From the NCBI GenBank assembly GCA_025594325.1, contig JANHCV010000005.1, forward strand, positions 523,501 through 587,500: 64,000 bases of DNA, in the 5' to 3' direction. This document shows positions 42,999 through 53,944 of the stretch, in pieces. This DNA is from Blastocladiella emersonii ATCC 22665. Lineage: Eukaryota; Blastocladiomycota; Blastocladiomycetes; Blastocladiales; Blastocladiaceae. The position numbers and the translations under genes are program-made. The notes under the pieces are model-generated. The model saw only the letters and a list, made by a program, of their open reading frames with translations, did not search any database and was not told the origin of the DNA. Each line of letters starts with the position of its first letter. Position 1 is the first letter of the stretch.

Positions 42999-44727
42999 GG
43001 GTGGAGCTACGACGAGTGACGAGGAGAGCGCGAGAACACGTGTCAGCGACGCGTGAGACATGGGACGCGAGACGCGTTGCGCGGCGGCGTGACCGGCCAC
43101 GCGCTCGTGCGCACGCGACAGGCGGGCGGCCCCACGCGGACGGCGGCGGCGGCGGGAGCGCCCCCCAAAGCACGCCCGAAAATCAAATCGTTGGTGCCAC
43201 CGCGTTCCCGTGGCCACGTCAGCGTGCAGACGGGCACGGGCGAGCTGCAGCTGCAGCAGCAGCGTGCGAGGGCGCAAACGGCGACGCGACGCGATGCGCG
43301 CGCGACGCGTGACGGCGGCGACACCCGAAAAAAAAAAGTGTCTCCGCCTCCGTGCGATCGTCGCCGCCGCGCCACACGGACACGCGGGCCGGCCCAGAGT
43401 CGCGAAGAGCAAAGGATGCGTACGTTATTCACTGGCCGAGCGAGGGTTGCGCGTCTGGAGGAGGACGCGGAAAAGTCAGTCGAGGTGCCACGATGTGGAG
43501 GCAGGCGGCGCGTGAGACCACCGCGCGCGCTTCGAGGCGAGCAGGTGCAGGATGTTCGTACCGAGCGTGATGATCGTCGCGGGGGCAGGGTGAGGGTGTC
43601 GGCGAGTGGAACGGGGAGGAGGGGAGAACGCGTTTGGCGGCGGGGTGCGGCGTTGGGACTTGGCGCGAGACGAGCCGCGAGACAGCGCCCAATCGGGGAG
43701 GCGGCGCAGCGAAGGCGGCGGGGCGGCTCTCGGCTCGGCACCACCGCAAGAATGGAGCGAGAGGAGGCGGGCGGGCAACGCGCACTACCCGAGGCTGGCG
43801 GGGAGGATGGCGACGATGGCGGACACGGCTGCCTCCAAACGCGGGCGTGGAGGGTCGGAGCGGCCGACGATAGAGTCGATGGCGGTGCAGTTGCTGCGAG
43901 GACGAGGAACGGGCGACGCAGCCGTGAATGTGTGGAGGGTTTGGCAACAACGCGGGCGGGCGCATGCGTCGCGGAGCGGGCGAGCCGCGCGGCCGCGCCG
44001 GGCGAGCAGCGGAGACAGTGGCGAGACAGCCGGACAGGGGTGGCACCGCGCCCGCGTGAGCGCTGCCGCGCTTGGGAACCCTCACGTGCGCGACGCCGCC
44101 ACGCGTTGCGCGCTTCTCGTCGCGCCCCTGCCGCTTTCTGTCCACGCTCGGGTAGCAGCAGCACCTCGAGCGCGCTCCTTCGAGCGAACTGAGCGCTTTC
44201 AAGTCGTTCAGCGCGACGCGATGGACTTGCCTCGCGTCCGTTCCTCGAGGCCGGCGGTCCTTGAGGTACCATCGGAACTGACGATGACCGAGTTGAGGGC
44301 CGCACCGCCACCGCCTCCGTCGTCTCGACACCGGCTCAGCACTTTGATGGCCAAGTGAGTCGCCACCGCGTCCCTCGGTGAGGGTCCGATCCGCTGCGGC
44401 GACCTTCCTCGTTCATGCGAGCGCGACGAGCCGCGTGGGGTCCCTCGACGAACGGCTTGGAAGGACACCCTCCTCCTCACTGAGCGAAGAGGAAGCGGTG
44501 ACGCATCGCGTTGGACTCTGACGTGAAAGGGGCAGCAGCAGCATCAGCCGGGAGGTGAGGCGGCGGCGAGCTGACAAACGCGCGGGTCGCCGCGCCGGGA
44601 TGGCGTGACGTGACCGGCGCCGAACGATCGACGGCCACCAGCGCGACCTACAAAAGCCGGGGGTCCCCGCCGCCCGCACTCTCGCTCTCCCCAACCGCAA
44701 CCTCTTCCACGAAGCGTTTTATCAGCC
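42999..44727. promoter_or_regulatory. 1.7-kb divergent intergenic region
   Basis: Lies between the Gln-rich protein and thioredoxin start codons. Long open frames exist on both strands (for example 43606-44358 +) but read as Arg/Ala/Gly-rich noise, as expected for GC-rich non-coding DNA. An A9 run is at about 43328. No site recognised. Confidence 0.5.
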
Positions 44728-45283
44728 ATGCCCGTCACCGTCATCACCTCCCTCGCCCAGTTCAACGAGCTGATCAAGGGCGACAAGCTCGTACGTCGGG
44801 CCTCGAGCTTCCCGTGCTCGCCCGCCTGCTCGCTCAATCGCGTGCGCACGACGTGGGCCGCCCTCTTGCGCGACCATGCAGCAGCGTAGACGAGCGAGCG
44901 GGCGCGCAGACACCCTCGCGAGCGACGGTTGAGCTAACCCGCGACCCCCCACCACCAGGTCATCGTCGACTACTTTGCCGTGTGGTGCGGCCCCTGCAAG
45001 GTCATCTCGCCCAAGTTCGCTGCCCTCTCGGACCAGTACACCAACGCCGTCTTCGTCAAGGTCGACGTCGACGAGGTCCCCGTACGTGCTTCTCTCGCTA
45101 CCACCCACTGGTACCCCCGACTCACCCGCACTCCCACTTTCCCGCGACCAGGACGTTGCCCAGGCCGCCGGCATCTCGGCCATGCCCACGTTCCACGCCT
45201 ACAAGAACGGCGAGCGCCTCGGCGAGGTGGTCGGCGCCAACCCCGCTGCCCTCGAGTCGCTCATCACCGCCAACAACGCCTAA
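44728..45283 (+). CDS. TRX1: Thioredoxin
   Basis: Exons 44728-44790, 44959-45081 and 45152-45283 give 105 aa, standard length. The active site is VWCGPCK with cysteines 31 and 34, followed by the cis-proline loop [11 protein letters not shown] and [11 protein letters not shown]. It lacks a targeting sequence, so it is cytosolic: the electron donor for peroxiredoxins, ribonucleotide reductase and methionine sulfoxide reductases. Together with the sulfiredoxin at 1919 the window holds two members of the peroxide-defence system, but they are 42 kb apart and need not be co-regulated. The first intron (168 nt) is longer than usual. Confidence 0.96.
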
Positions 45284-45480
45284 GCGGTGCTGTCGCTCCC
45301 CTCCTGTCTCTTCCCGAGTGTTACATATATCGCCCCCCGTTTTCCTGCGTGCTCACACCCTTCTTCGCTGAACTGAGCTGGGAGACACTCACGCACACGT
45401 GCTTTCTAAACGCGTCTCTCACCTCGCGCCTCGCTTCCGTCGTCCCTCGCCGCTCCCTCAACCACCTCACAGAATCCGCA

Positions 45481-46736
45481 ATGAACTCTGACCCGCAACG
45501 GCCGCGCGTCCTGCTGAACCCGCAGCCCACAGCGACCGCACCGCCGCCGCCGCCGCCGCCCTCGTGGCGCGCCGCGTCCGCCGGGGCTGGCGCCAACGGC
45601 GGTATCCCAACCTATCCTTCTGACGCGCCGCGCCCCGAAAGCGCCGCGTCGCCGACGTCCCCGTACTCTGCGTCGTCGGACCACACGGCGCCGCTGCTCC
45701 CGCACCCGTCACACCTGGGCCTCGGCCCGTCGATCCCCGTCAACGTGGCCGCGGCGGCCTCCGCGTCCTCCGGCCGGTACGCCGGGTTCGCGCCGCCCGC
45801 GTCGCCCGTGCCCTCCTCTTCGACCAACGCCGGCGCATTTGAGCACCTGGTCGCCATGAACTTGGGCGACGCCTCCCCGCGCGCGGGCCACCTGCACCTG
45901 CACGCGCACGACGCGGAGCTGGACGCCATGGCCGCGCACAACGACGCGCTATCGGCGGCATGGAGTCCGGGGGCCGGCGCGAGCGCGGGGACCGCGTCGT
46001 TCAACCGGCGCGGGTCGTACTTCAGCAACAACGTGTACGTGCCGCTGGGGATCCGGAAGCTGAACGCCATGTTCGGTCCCGCGGGGGCCAATGGGTCGCA
46101 GGCCGGGAGCTCGAGCGGGTCGGGCGATATGGGGGCCAGCGGTGGCGCGAGGGCGCCGGGGGCGGCGGCGAACGGGAACACGGCGGAGCGCAGTCTGCTG
46201 CCGTTCAAGCTGCCGCCGAATTTCGGGTCGCACGTCCAGCTGTTTGCGCCCGTCGAGGCCGCGGCGGGCGGGGCGGGCGAGGGCAAGTCGCTGGTCGTGC
46301 GCAAGAAGGAGATCTACGCGCACCTGTCGCTCATTTTCGGGGCGATCCTGTCCGGGTTCGTCGTCTACGACTATATCTCGCTCACGGTGCTGCTGCGCGT
46401 CAGCTCGTTGCGCCCGTGGCTTATGAGTATCCAGGTACGGCGCGGGCGGCGTGGGGTTGGGGGTGGGGTCTGGGGGCTGACCGTGGCCATGGCCATCGTC
46501 GCGCTGTGTAGATTGCCCACGTCGCGTCCTTCTACCTGTTCCTGCTCTCGTTCATCTACGCCAACGAGGCCGGCGACCTGCAGACGCTGAAAAAGTCGCT
46601 CCTCGCGCTCGGTACGCCCTTTCTTCACCGTGGCCGTGGCCATCGCTGACTCTCGTCTGCTGTAGCCCTCAACGCGGGCAGCTTCATCGCGCGGACCGCC
46701 TTCGACATTGCCTACGCGCCGTACATGGCCTTTTAA
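45481..46736 (+). CDS. Small membrane protein with long disordered N-terminus, unknown
   Basis: Exons 45481-46434, 46512-46611 and 46666-46736 encode 374 aa. Residues 1-~180 are Pro/Ala/Ser-rich. An ordered part starts at RRGSYFSNNVYVPLGIRKLN. The C-terminal ~90 residues hold two or three hydrophobic helices: AHLSLIFGAILSGFVVYDYI, IAHVASFYLFLLSFIYANEA and a short SFIARTAFDIAYAPYMAF end. I do not recognise the family. The stop is 38 bp from the stop of the opposite gene, so the transcripts must overlap at their 3' ends. Confidence 0.65.
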
Positions 46737-46774
46737 CCTCCTACTATGACCCATAAACCGTTTGTTGCATTGCT

Positions 46775-48280
46775 TTACATCCCCTCTTCCCCCTCCTCTT
46801 CGACCTCGGGGAACGGCACCCGGCTCACGACCATGGTCCTCGCCGCGCCCGTCCCGACACTCTTCGAGAACACCGCCCCCTCGCCGACCGCGTCCGCCAT
46901 CTGGTGCCACTGCTTGCGCACGCGCGACGCACCGTGCCCCGCGATCGCCGGGAACTGCACCGCGGCCGCGGTCTCTGGCGGGAGGTGGTGCGCGAACACG
47001 ACGAGCGCGCGGGCGATGTCGTGCAGCCGCGCTGAGCCGCGAGAATCGAGAAGGAGACCCGCGGCGGCCACGGTCGCGACAAGCGCCGCGTCGAGATCGG
47101 CCGCGTATCCCGGGACGAGGGCGAGGCACGCGTCGAGCGCGATGACCGGGTCGAGGGCGGCGGCGAGCGGGGGTGGGAGGGGAGGGTACCGGACGTGCGG
47201 CGGGTCGACGGGTCGTGAAGGTTGCGATGGTGGTGGTTGGTGTTGCTGCTGGGCGCGCCGTTTCCCGCTCGCGCGGCCACGGCGGTCGCGCCTCGCGTCA
47301 CCCTCGTCCTCCTCTTCATCCTCGCCGGCAGCCAACGAGTGGATCTCCCGCAACCGCCGCTGATTCCGCCTCTCCTCCTCCTCAACCACCACCTCGCGAC
47401 GCCTCGCCGCGACCTCGAGCGCGGCATCGAGCCACTCGCGGTTCCTCGTCGACCACCGCCACCCGAGCACCGCCGCCACCCGCACCACCGCGCGCGCGAG
47501 CCCCGCCTCGCCCATCCTGACCCGCGCCGCGTGCTCGACCCACGCGCGGGACACGGCCTTCCCGCGCCGTCCGCCCGCGCGGTGGAACGCGTCGCGCAGC
47601 TGCTCGAGCGCCAGCGGGTCGGGGAGAGGGGTGAGAGGGTACTCGGCCCAGTCGCCGAACGTCGACGTGTACTTTTCGGGGGCGCCGGTGAGCGGGAGGT
47701 GCGTCGCGGCGATGTGGGAGGGGATCGAGGCGATCAGGCGCGGGATGGCGGAGGAGGTCGGCGGGAGGCCGCGCAGGAAGGCGGACATGGCGGCCGACCA
47801 AGCGGCGGGGATGCATGCGGCGTCGAGGCCGCGGAGCAGGATCGCCGGCGGCGTTGCGGACGAGGCGCTGGCTGGGGCGGCGAGAAGCGACGCGACCGCG
47901 GGTGTAGCCGCCGCGCGGTACCGCTCGATGAGCTGCGCGTCGAGGAACCCCGCGAGCCTTGCGTCGTGCGCCAGGACAAACTCGAGGAGCGCCGGGCCCG
48001 CGGCCGCGCGAAGGGTCCGCGACGCGCGGAACAGCGACCACAGCGCGCGCGTCGAGGCGGCCGGGTCGCTAGAGTCCGCGAGGTGTGACACGACGTGGAG
48101 CCAGAGCTCGAACGGGAGGGCGAACGACGACGACGAGGTCGTCGCGGGCAGCGCGGGCGGAGGAGGCGGGTGCGACGGGTCGCGAGCGGCAGGTGAAGAC
48201 GGCGACGGCGGCGTCCTGCGCCCGTCGGCAGACGGGGCGGCGCGGCGGCGGTGGGGGCGTTGCGGTTTGTTACGCGGCAT
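46775..48280 (-). CDS. F-box-like protein, unknown
   Basis: Single exon, 501 aa. After a basic, Pro-rich start, SFALPFELWLHVVSHLADSS at about residue 50 and ALWSLFRASRTLRAAAGPAL form an F-box-like pair of helices (LPxELWxxVxxxL). The rest is Ala/Leu/Arg-rich and probably helical, with an acidic-basic stretch (EIHSLAAGEDEEEDEGDARR) near residue 320 and an acidic C-terminus. No substrate-binding repeat is evident. F-box proteins connect substrates to Skp1-cullin ubiquitin ligases; here that is tentative. Confidence 0.55.
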   Translation of the reverse strand: MPRNKPQRPHRRRAAPSADGRRTPPSPSSPAARDPSHPPPPPALPATTSSSSFALPFELWLHVVSHLADSSDPAASTRALWSLFRASRTLRAAAGPALLEFVLAHDARLAGFLDAQLIERYRAAATPAVASLLAAPASASSATPPAILLRGLDAACIPAAWSAAMSAFLRGLPPTSSAIPRLIASIPSHIAATHLPLTGAPEKYTSTFGDWAEYPLTPLPDPLALEQLRDAFHRAGGRRGKAVSRAWVEHAARVRMGEAGLARAVVRVAAVLGWRWSTRNREWLDAALEVAARRREVVVEEEERRNQRRLREIHSLAAGEDEEEDEGDARRDRRGRASGKRRAQQQHQPPPSQPSRPVDPPHVRYPPLPPPLAAALDPVIALDACLALVPGYAADLDAALVATVAAAGLLLDSRGSARLHDIARALVVFAHHLPPETAAAVQFPAIAGHGASRVRKQWHQMADAVGEGAVFSKSVGTGAARTMVVSRVPFPEVEEEGEEGM

Positions 48281-48401
48281 GGCGGGGCGGATTCATGGCA
48301 GGACGTCGTCGTGGGTGAAGGGGAAGAAGCGCGATCGTGGCGACCTCACCATCGTCGAGCCTTCCTTCGACTACAGTTCCGTCTATTCGACACCTGCTAC
48401 G

Positions 48402-48860
48402 CTACGCGCTCGCCGGCTTCTTCTTGCGCACGACCGTGAACCCGCTCTCGCCCGCTGCGGCCGCATCCGCGAGGTCCTGCGGCGACAGCGCGCCGAACGT
48501 CGCGGTCTCGATCTTGCTGCTCGGCGATCCCACCGTCGACAGCCACGTCCGGCTAGACACACAATCGCATGTTGTCAGCGAGGCTGGCGGTGGTCAAGAA
48601 GGGAGGAGCGTACAAGGCGTCGAGCGGCGGGGCCGACTCGGCGACCGCGACGCCCGTCACGGACCCGTCGGGCATGTTCATGACGTGGCCACGCAGGCCG
48701 AGCTCGGTCGCCCGCTCCTGCGTGCACTTACGGAAGAAGACCTCTGTGGGCGGGCGAGCGAGCGCGCATGGTGGGTTGGTACGTGTGTTCTCGCGGCGAG
48801 GGGTAGCGCGACGATCATACTCTGGACCTTGCCCGTGACGCGGAACCGGAAGCCGTGCAT
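48402..48860 (-). CDS. Acylphosphatase
   Basis: Three exons, 48860-48821, 48743-48614 and 48552-48402, give 106 aa. The signature is clear: FRFRVTGKVQ joined to KVFFRKCTQERATELGLRGH, then VMNMPDGSVTGVAV. Catalytic residues of the family are the arginine of VFFR (R18 here) and the asparagine of VxN (N36). Known members have VQGVFFR; here the glycine is lysine, encoded across intron 1, whose donor GTATGA is atypical, so that junction deserves care. The enzyme hydrolyses acyl phosphates such as 1,3-bisphosphoglycerate. A basic tail (VVRKKKPASA) is added. It is divergent from JIP5, 199 bp between starts. Confidence 0.9.
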
Positions 48861-49059
48861 GGTGATTACATTCATTCACTTCGTGGGACAGGAGGAGAGA
48901 GAAAGGGAGGACACGCGAAAGACGCGTCGTTGCGTAAGTGGCGCAGCACCTACGCGACGGGGCACGCCACGACGCGTGACTCTGTCAACTCGCTTGACTT
49001 GGACGCGATTCGCGTGCTGCGTCTCACCCTACTCCCATTACACCCACACGTAACCGAAA

Positions 49060-50583
49060 ATGGTGAGCTCACCACATGCAACATGTAAAACGAATGAATC
49101 CTGACCGCCTTGCGCAACCTAGGCCGACGACGGATCCGCCATCGCGCGCGGGCCGACCATCGCGCTCAAGGACACGCTGCCGCTGTGCATCGATTTCCAC
49201 CCGACGCAGGATCTACTTGCTGTGTCGACCATCACGGGTGAAGTCAACTGGTACGTTGCCGCGAACAGTGACGCGATCGGGCCCAGACACTGACCCCGCG
49301 ACAGCTATGCGTACACGGGCGAGTCGACCAAGCGCCAGTTCTCGAGCAAGCACCACAAGGACTCGGTGCGGTCCGTCAAGTTCAGCGCCGACGGCGCGCA
49401 GCTGTACTCGGGGTCCGTCGACAAGTCGGTGCAGATCATGGACGTTTCCACGAAACAGGTGATTGCGAAAAAGGCCAAGGCGCACGAGCACGCCATCAAC
49501 ACGATCCTGCCCCTGTCCGACCACGTCGTCGCCTCCGGCGACGAGGACGGCGTCGTCCAGATCTGGGACCTGCGCGCGAAATCCGTGGTGCAGACGTGGC
49601 ACGAGCACGAGCAGGAGTCGGTGACCGCGATGCACTGGGTCCCGCACAAGAAGACGCTGGTCTCGGTCGGCGGCGACGGGTACCTCGCCGTCTACGACAT
49701 CCGCAAGCAGGACGTGGTCGCGCGCAGCGACCAGATGGAGACGGAGCTCTTGTCGATCGCCCCCGTCAAGGGCGGGTCCACCGTGTGCGTCGGCCAGGCC
49801 GACGGGACCATCGGGCTCTGGAAGTGGGGATGGTGGGGCGACATGAAGGACCGGTTCCCCGGCCACCCGGGCGGCGTCGAGTCCCTCGTCGCCCTCGCCG
49901 ACGACCTCGTGGTCTCCGGGTGCTCGGACGGCATGATCCGCGTCCTGTCCATCTTCCCCAACAAGCTGCTGGGGGTGGTCGGCGAGCACGAGGACTTCCC
50001 CGTCGAGTCCCTCGCGGCGAGTCATGACAAGAAGTGGCTCGCGTCGTGCTCCCACGACGCTACCGTCCAGCTCTGGAGCCTCGCGTTCCTCGACGATAAC
50101 GACGACGATGACGAGCAGATCCAGGAGTCGGACCAGGAGGGCGACTACGAGGAGGAGGAGGAGGAGGATGTCGTCGAGACCCTCGCCGACGGCAACGAGG
50201 AGTGGGAGTCCGTCAGCGGGAGCGGCGACGACGCTGATGGGTGGGAGTCGGCGAGCGACGCCGACGCCGAGGCCGAGGCCGCTGACGACGCCGCGCCACC
50301 AGCAGCACCTGTCGACTCGGACGCTGACGACTCGGACGACGACTCGGACGCGGAGCCAAAAACGGCCGAGGACGTGGCCAAGGCGCTGTTCGAGGACTCG
50401 GACGACGGCGGCGACGGCGCCGCGCTCGACGACAGCGACAGCGACGAGGACACGGGCGCCGAGGCCAAGAAGAAGCGCAAGAAGAAGAAGCACGTCCTGG
50501 CCTCGGCGTTCCAGTCGGCCAAGAAGGCCAAGGTCGAGCGGCCGCCGCAGCAGCAGCAGGGCAAGCAGAAGAAGCGCCGGTGA
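49060..50583 (+). CDS. JIP5: WD-repeat protein Jip5 (WDR55 family)
   Basis: Exons 49060-49062 (just ATG), 49123-49250 and 49305-50583 encode 469 aa. Seven WD-like repeats are visible, with SVRSVKFSADGAQLYSGSVD, VASGDEDGVVQIWDLRAKSV, TLVSVGGDGYLAVYDIRKQD, TVCVGQADGTIGLWKWGWWG and WLASCSHDATVQLWSLAFLD. A long Asp/Glu/Ser-rich stretch follows and then a lysine-rich nucleolar-type tail (AKKKRKKKKHVLASAF, GKQKKRR). Jip5/WDR55 proteins act in nucleolar ribosome biogenesis. The isolated ATG exon is supported because MADDG joins in frame and no other ATG precedes the first blade. It is tail-to-tail with the isomerase gene, 82 bp apart. Confidence 0.92.
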
Positions 50584-50665
50584 TGGGTGGGATGCGATGC
50601 CGTTGATATATATCGTGTGTGTATGGAAATCGCTCCGAGTTCCGCGTGATGGTGAGGTGGTCAGC

Positions 50666-51986
50666 TTACAGCTTGGCCTTCTTGCCGCCCTTACCCTTCT
50701 GCTTCGCGGCAAAGAACTGCATGAAGCGCTTCTCGCACTCGGCCGACGACATGCTACACGCGGGATCGCGCGTCAGCGAAGGGTACACGAGCCGCGCAGG
50801 TGCAAGGAAACGTACCGCTCGATCAGCTGGTTCATCTCGCGGAAGTTGGCCGCGTCGAGAGCCGCCGCGTCGTGCTTGAGCAGCGCCTTGGTCTTGGCAA
50901 ACGCCTGCGGCGGGAGCGACTTGGCCATGGCGGTCGCGCGCGCGATCACGTCGCGCTGGAACGTCTCCGAGGGCAGGAGCTCGCTGGCACGCGGCGAGGG
51001 CGTCAGTGGAAGGACGAGGAGTGGGCGGGAGGGACGGCGTACGTGATGAAGCCGGTCGGGAGGAGCTCCTCAGCCGTGTACTTCTGGCCCAGGTACTAGA
51101 CGGCGCGCGCGCGTCAGCGATGGTATCGACGCGATGTGGCGTGTGGCGGCAACGTGCGATCATCTTGTTGGCCATGGCGGGGCCCATGATGCGCGGGAAC
51201 GTGATGCTCGAGCAGCCCTCGGCGCAGAAACCTGTCGCGACGCGGCCAGGTCAGTCTGGAGCGAGGCGACGCGTGTGCGCGGGTGGACGGCGTACCCCAC
51301 TGCATGAAGGGCGTCTGGAACCAGGCCTGCTTGGTGGCAAACACAAAGTCGAAGAGCGCGAGCGTCGTCGTGGCGAAGCCGATGGCGGGACCTACACACG
51401 TGTGCGCGCACAAGTTGGTCCCCGCGGCCACCGCGAGCGCGCCTTGTCGTACGCACCGTTGACGCCAGCGACGAGCAGCTTCGGGAAGTGGATCATGGTG
51501 GAGATAAGCTCGCGCGTGATGACGCCGCGCTCGATCAGGTCGAGCTGCTTGGCGTCGACGCCCGGCAGCGGGTCCTCGAGCAGGCGCACGCTGGCGCCGC
51601 TGGCCTTGCTGTTGTCAACGATGGCGCGGATCTTGAGGATCGACGCGTACGCCTCGGGCGTGGGCGCATCGAGCTCGTTGCCCGACGAGTAAAAGGGCCC
51701 TGCGCCCGTCACGACCGTCGCCACGACCTTGGGGTCGACCGCCGCCTCGCTCAGGGCCCACAGCCACTCCTTGTACGCCAGCGGCGACAGCGCGTTGTAC
51801 TTGTCGGGGCGGCTGAAGCAGATCACGCGCACGCGGCCGCCGTCGACGGTCGTCGGCTAGGTGGGGGTTGTGCGTGAGCTGAGGTGGCGAAGGGAGAGGG
51901 GAGGGGGGAGGGACTACCTTGAGGGTCTGGTAGCTGTAGCCGGCGGGCGGCTGGTAGCTGAACGGGTACGGGATGGTCGGCGGCAT
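50666..51986 (-). CDS. Peroxisomal enoyl-CoA hydratase/isomerase family protein
   Basis: Seven exons: 51986-51918, 51856-51457, 51391-51296, 51231-51158, 51095-51043, 50983-50816 and 50753-50666, 315 aa. The crotonase fold is shown by VICFSRPDKYNALSPLAYKE, VVTGAGPFYSSGNELDAP and LLVAGVNG joined to PAIGFATTTLALFDFVFATK, the oxyanion-hole regions, then EGCSSITFPRIMGPAMANKM. The C-terminus AKL is a peroxisome targeting signal. This fits fungal delta3-delta2-enoyl-CoA isomerase (Eci1-like), used in oxidation of unsaturated fatty acids; a different crotonase activity cannot be excluded. The fourth intron (51157-51096) has a GC donor (GCACGT), and the first uses GTAGTC. Confidence 0.88.
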
Positions 51987-52188
51987 GGTTTCTCGATGCG
52001 TGTGCTTTCGTTTGTGCGAGGGTCGGGCCGGGTCCGCGGGCGAGAGAGGAGGGAGCGCGGAGGATTCGCGGCGGAGAGGTCGGTCGGAGCGGCGCAACGC
52101 GGCCGACATCACCCCACGTGTGCGCTCCACCCTTCCTTCCTCTCCTCTCGGCCGCTCTCCCCACGAAGCCCACGGATCCCTTCAAACC

Positions 52189-53106
52189 ATGACAGAACCT
52201 GATGCATCTCCCTTCACGAGCTACCAGCTGCTCGTAGCCGACGCGGTGCAGCGGCGGCGTGCGATGCGGCGCGCCGAGAGCGAGCCGTCGACGCCCGACC
52301 AGCCGCCACCGAGCGCGCGGCCCAGCGCCGACGGGCTCAAGCTGAGCCGCGCGCTGGCCAAGATCCGCAGCGTGCACCGCAAGTCGTACGTCGAGGCGCA
52401 GCGCGCGCAGGCCGCCGCCATGGTGTACCGCGACGCGGCGGTGCAGGCGCGGCTCGCCAGGCTCAACCGCGACTGGTTCAAGAGCCACCTCGAGGGCGAT
52501 GTCAAGTCGTACGAGCGCGCAGAGTACGTTACGTTCGCCGTGAGACCGGGGAGAGTCGTGTGCTGATCCTCGCCCGACGCATGTAGTCTCGAGTTCAACC
52601 CGCCCGACCTCATGTCCGCCGCCGAGCTGCGCGCGACGCTGCCCGAGTCGGAGCTCGCAGCCTTCGACGCGCTGCCGCCGCGGGACCAGATGCGCCGGCG
52701 GTTCAAGGCGGAGCGGCTGGCGCGCATGCGCATGCACACGGCGCTCACGGGCAAGCAGAACTCGCGCAAGGCGTTGGTCGCCAAGCTGCAGGACGCGCTC
52801 GCCCGCGAGACGGCGCGCGACGAGGAGGCGCTCAAGTGGTGCAGCGTCGCCGACAACGTCGCCAAGCTGTACGGGATCGATCTCGCCGAGGCGCGTTTGA
52901 AGCGCGACGCGCCGCCCGAGCCCGCCGTCGATGACGAGGATGATGATGAGGATGATGTCGCGACGCGGCCCGGCGACGACGAGGAAGATACGGCGAGCGC
53001 GGCGCCCGCGGGCGACGACGTGGACGTGGACATGGCCGAGGCAACGGAGACGCAGGCGGCAAGGTCCGAGGCATCGCCAGCGGACGCCATGGAGACGGAC
53101 GCGTGA
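52189..53106 (+). CDS. Coiled-coil protein with acidic tail, unknown
   Basis: Exons 52189-52523 and 52587-53106 give 284 aa. Residues ~50-210 are charged and probably helical (LSRALAKIRSVHRKSYVEAQ, QARLARLNRDWFKSHLEGDV, AELRATLPESELAAFDALPP, QMRRRFKAERLARMRMHTAL). The last 60 residues are Asp/Glu-rich and end SEASPADAMETDA. I do not recognise the family. Composition (basic helices, acidic tail, no signal or membrane segment) suggests a nuclear protein. The ATG sits in a good context (CAAACCATGA). Confidence 0.65.
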
Positions 53107-53944
53107 TCCTCAATAAACTCTCTCTTCCGCGCGGACGCCGACGATCTCGATGCCAAGGGAGGGGCGCGGGCTGCGGTGAGGATGGGCGCCAAGGCGCACG
53201 CGCCGCTCATCAACAAGCAAGACGAGGCGCGCGGCGCAGCGCGCGGCGTGGGCAGTCGTTCCCGCCGGCTTCATCACGAGCGCAGCGCGCGCGTGTGTGT
53301 GCGTGTGCGCCAAGCAAGAAGTCTCCTTACGCTGCTTCATGCGAAGAGAGAGAGAGCGCAGAAAAGCGTCAGCTGACGGGTTCATCAGCGAGAACAGAAG
53401 GCCCAGGCGTCAGAGCCGCTGTGCCGCCTCGCCCGACGTTGCTGCCACGCACACGCACGCCGGCACCGCCACCTTGAAGGCCAGACTTGTCGCATTCCTT
53501 GCTCTTCTCCATCATCCCGGCGCCGCGTCGCCCTCCACGCATCGAGACTCCCCGCACTCGTCTCCGGCCGCCGCTGCTGCGCCAATCCGAGTGCTGCGCC
53601 GCGCCGCCATCGGCATCGACCGCATACGCCATCATCGAATCCGCGGGCCTCTCTCCCTCCCGCGCATCTTCGTCGAGCAGCACGGGCACCGCACATCGCA
53701 CCCCGCGCGCGCCATCACCCTTGCCGCGAACGCGTCGCTCCGCTGCAGCTCGTGGCGGACCGGAACGTTGCCGCTGAGCCGCTGACTCTCCCGCCGGCGC
53801 CCCTCCTCCCGGCCTGACGCATCCTCGCATTGCTGCGCCCCCGCCGGCGTTGCATCTTCCTCCTCCTTCCTTCTTCCTCCTGCGCGGTGACGTCGCCGTC
53901 GTCGCCTTACCTCCCGATACCACCACCCATATCCGCCACCGACC
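53107..53944. promoter_or_regulatory. 838-bp upstream region of the flippase gene
   Basis: No gene recognised. The last ~150 bp are pyrimidine-rich, as expected for a leader. A GAGAGAGAGAG run is at about 53346-53358. Confidence 0.5.

Noticed and set aside
43053-44358. Long frames on both strands in the 1.7-kb gap before thioredoxin
   Set aside because: Arg/Ala/Gly-rich, mutually overlapping, without domains; expected by chance at this GC content.
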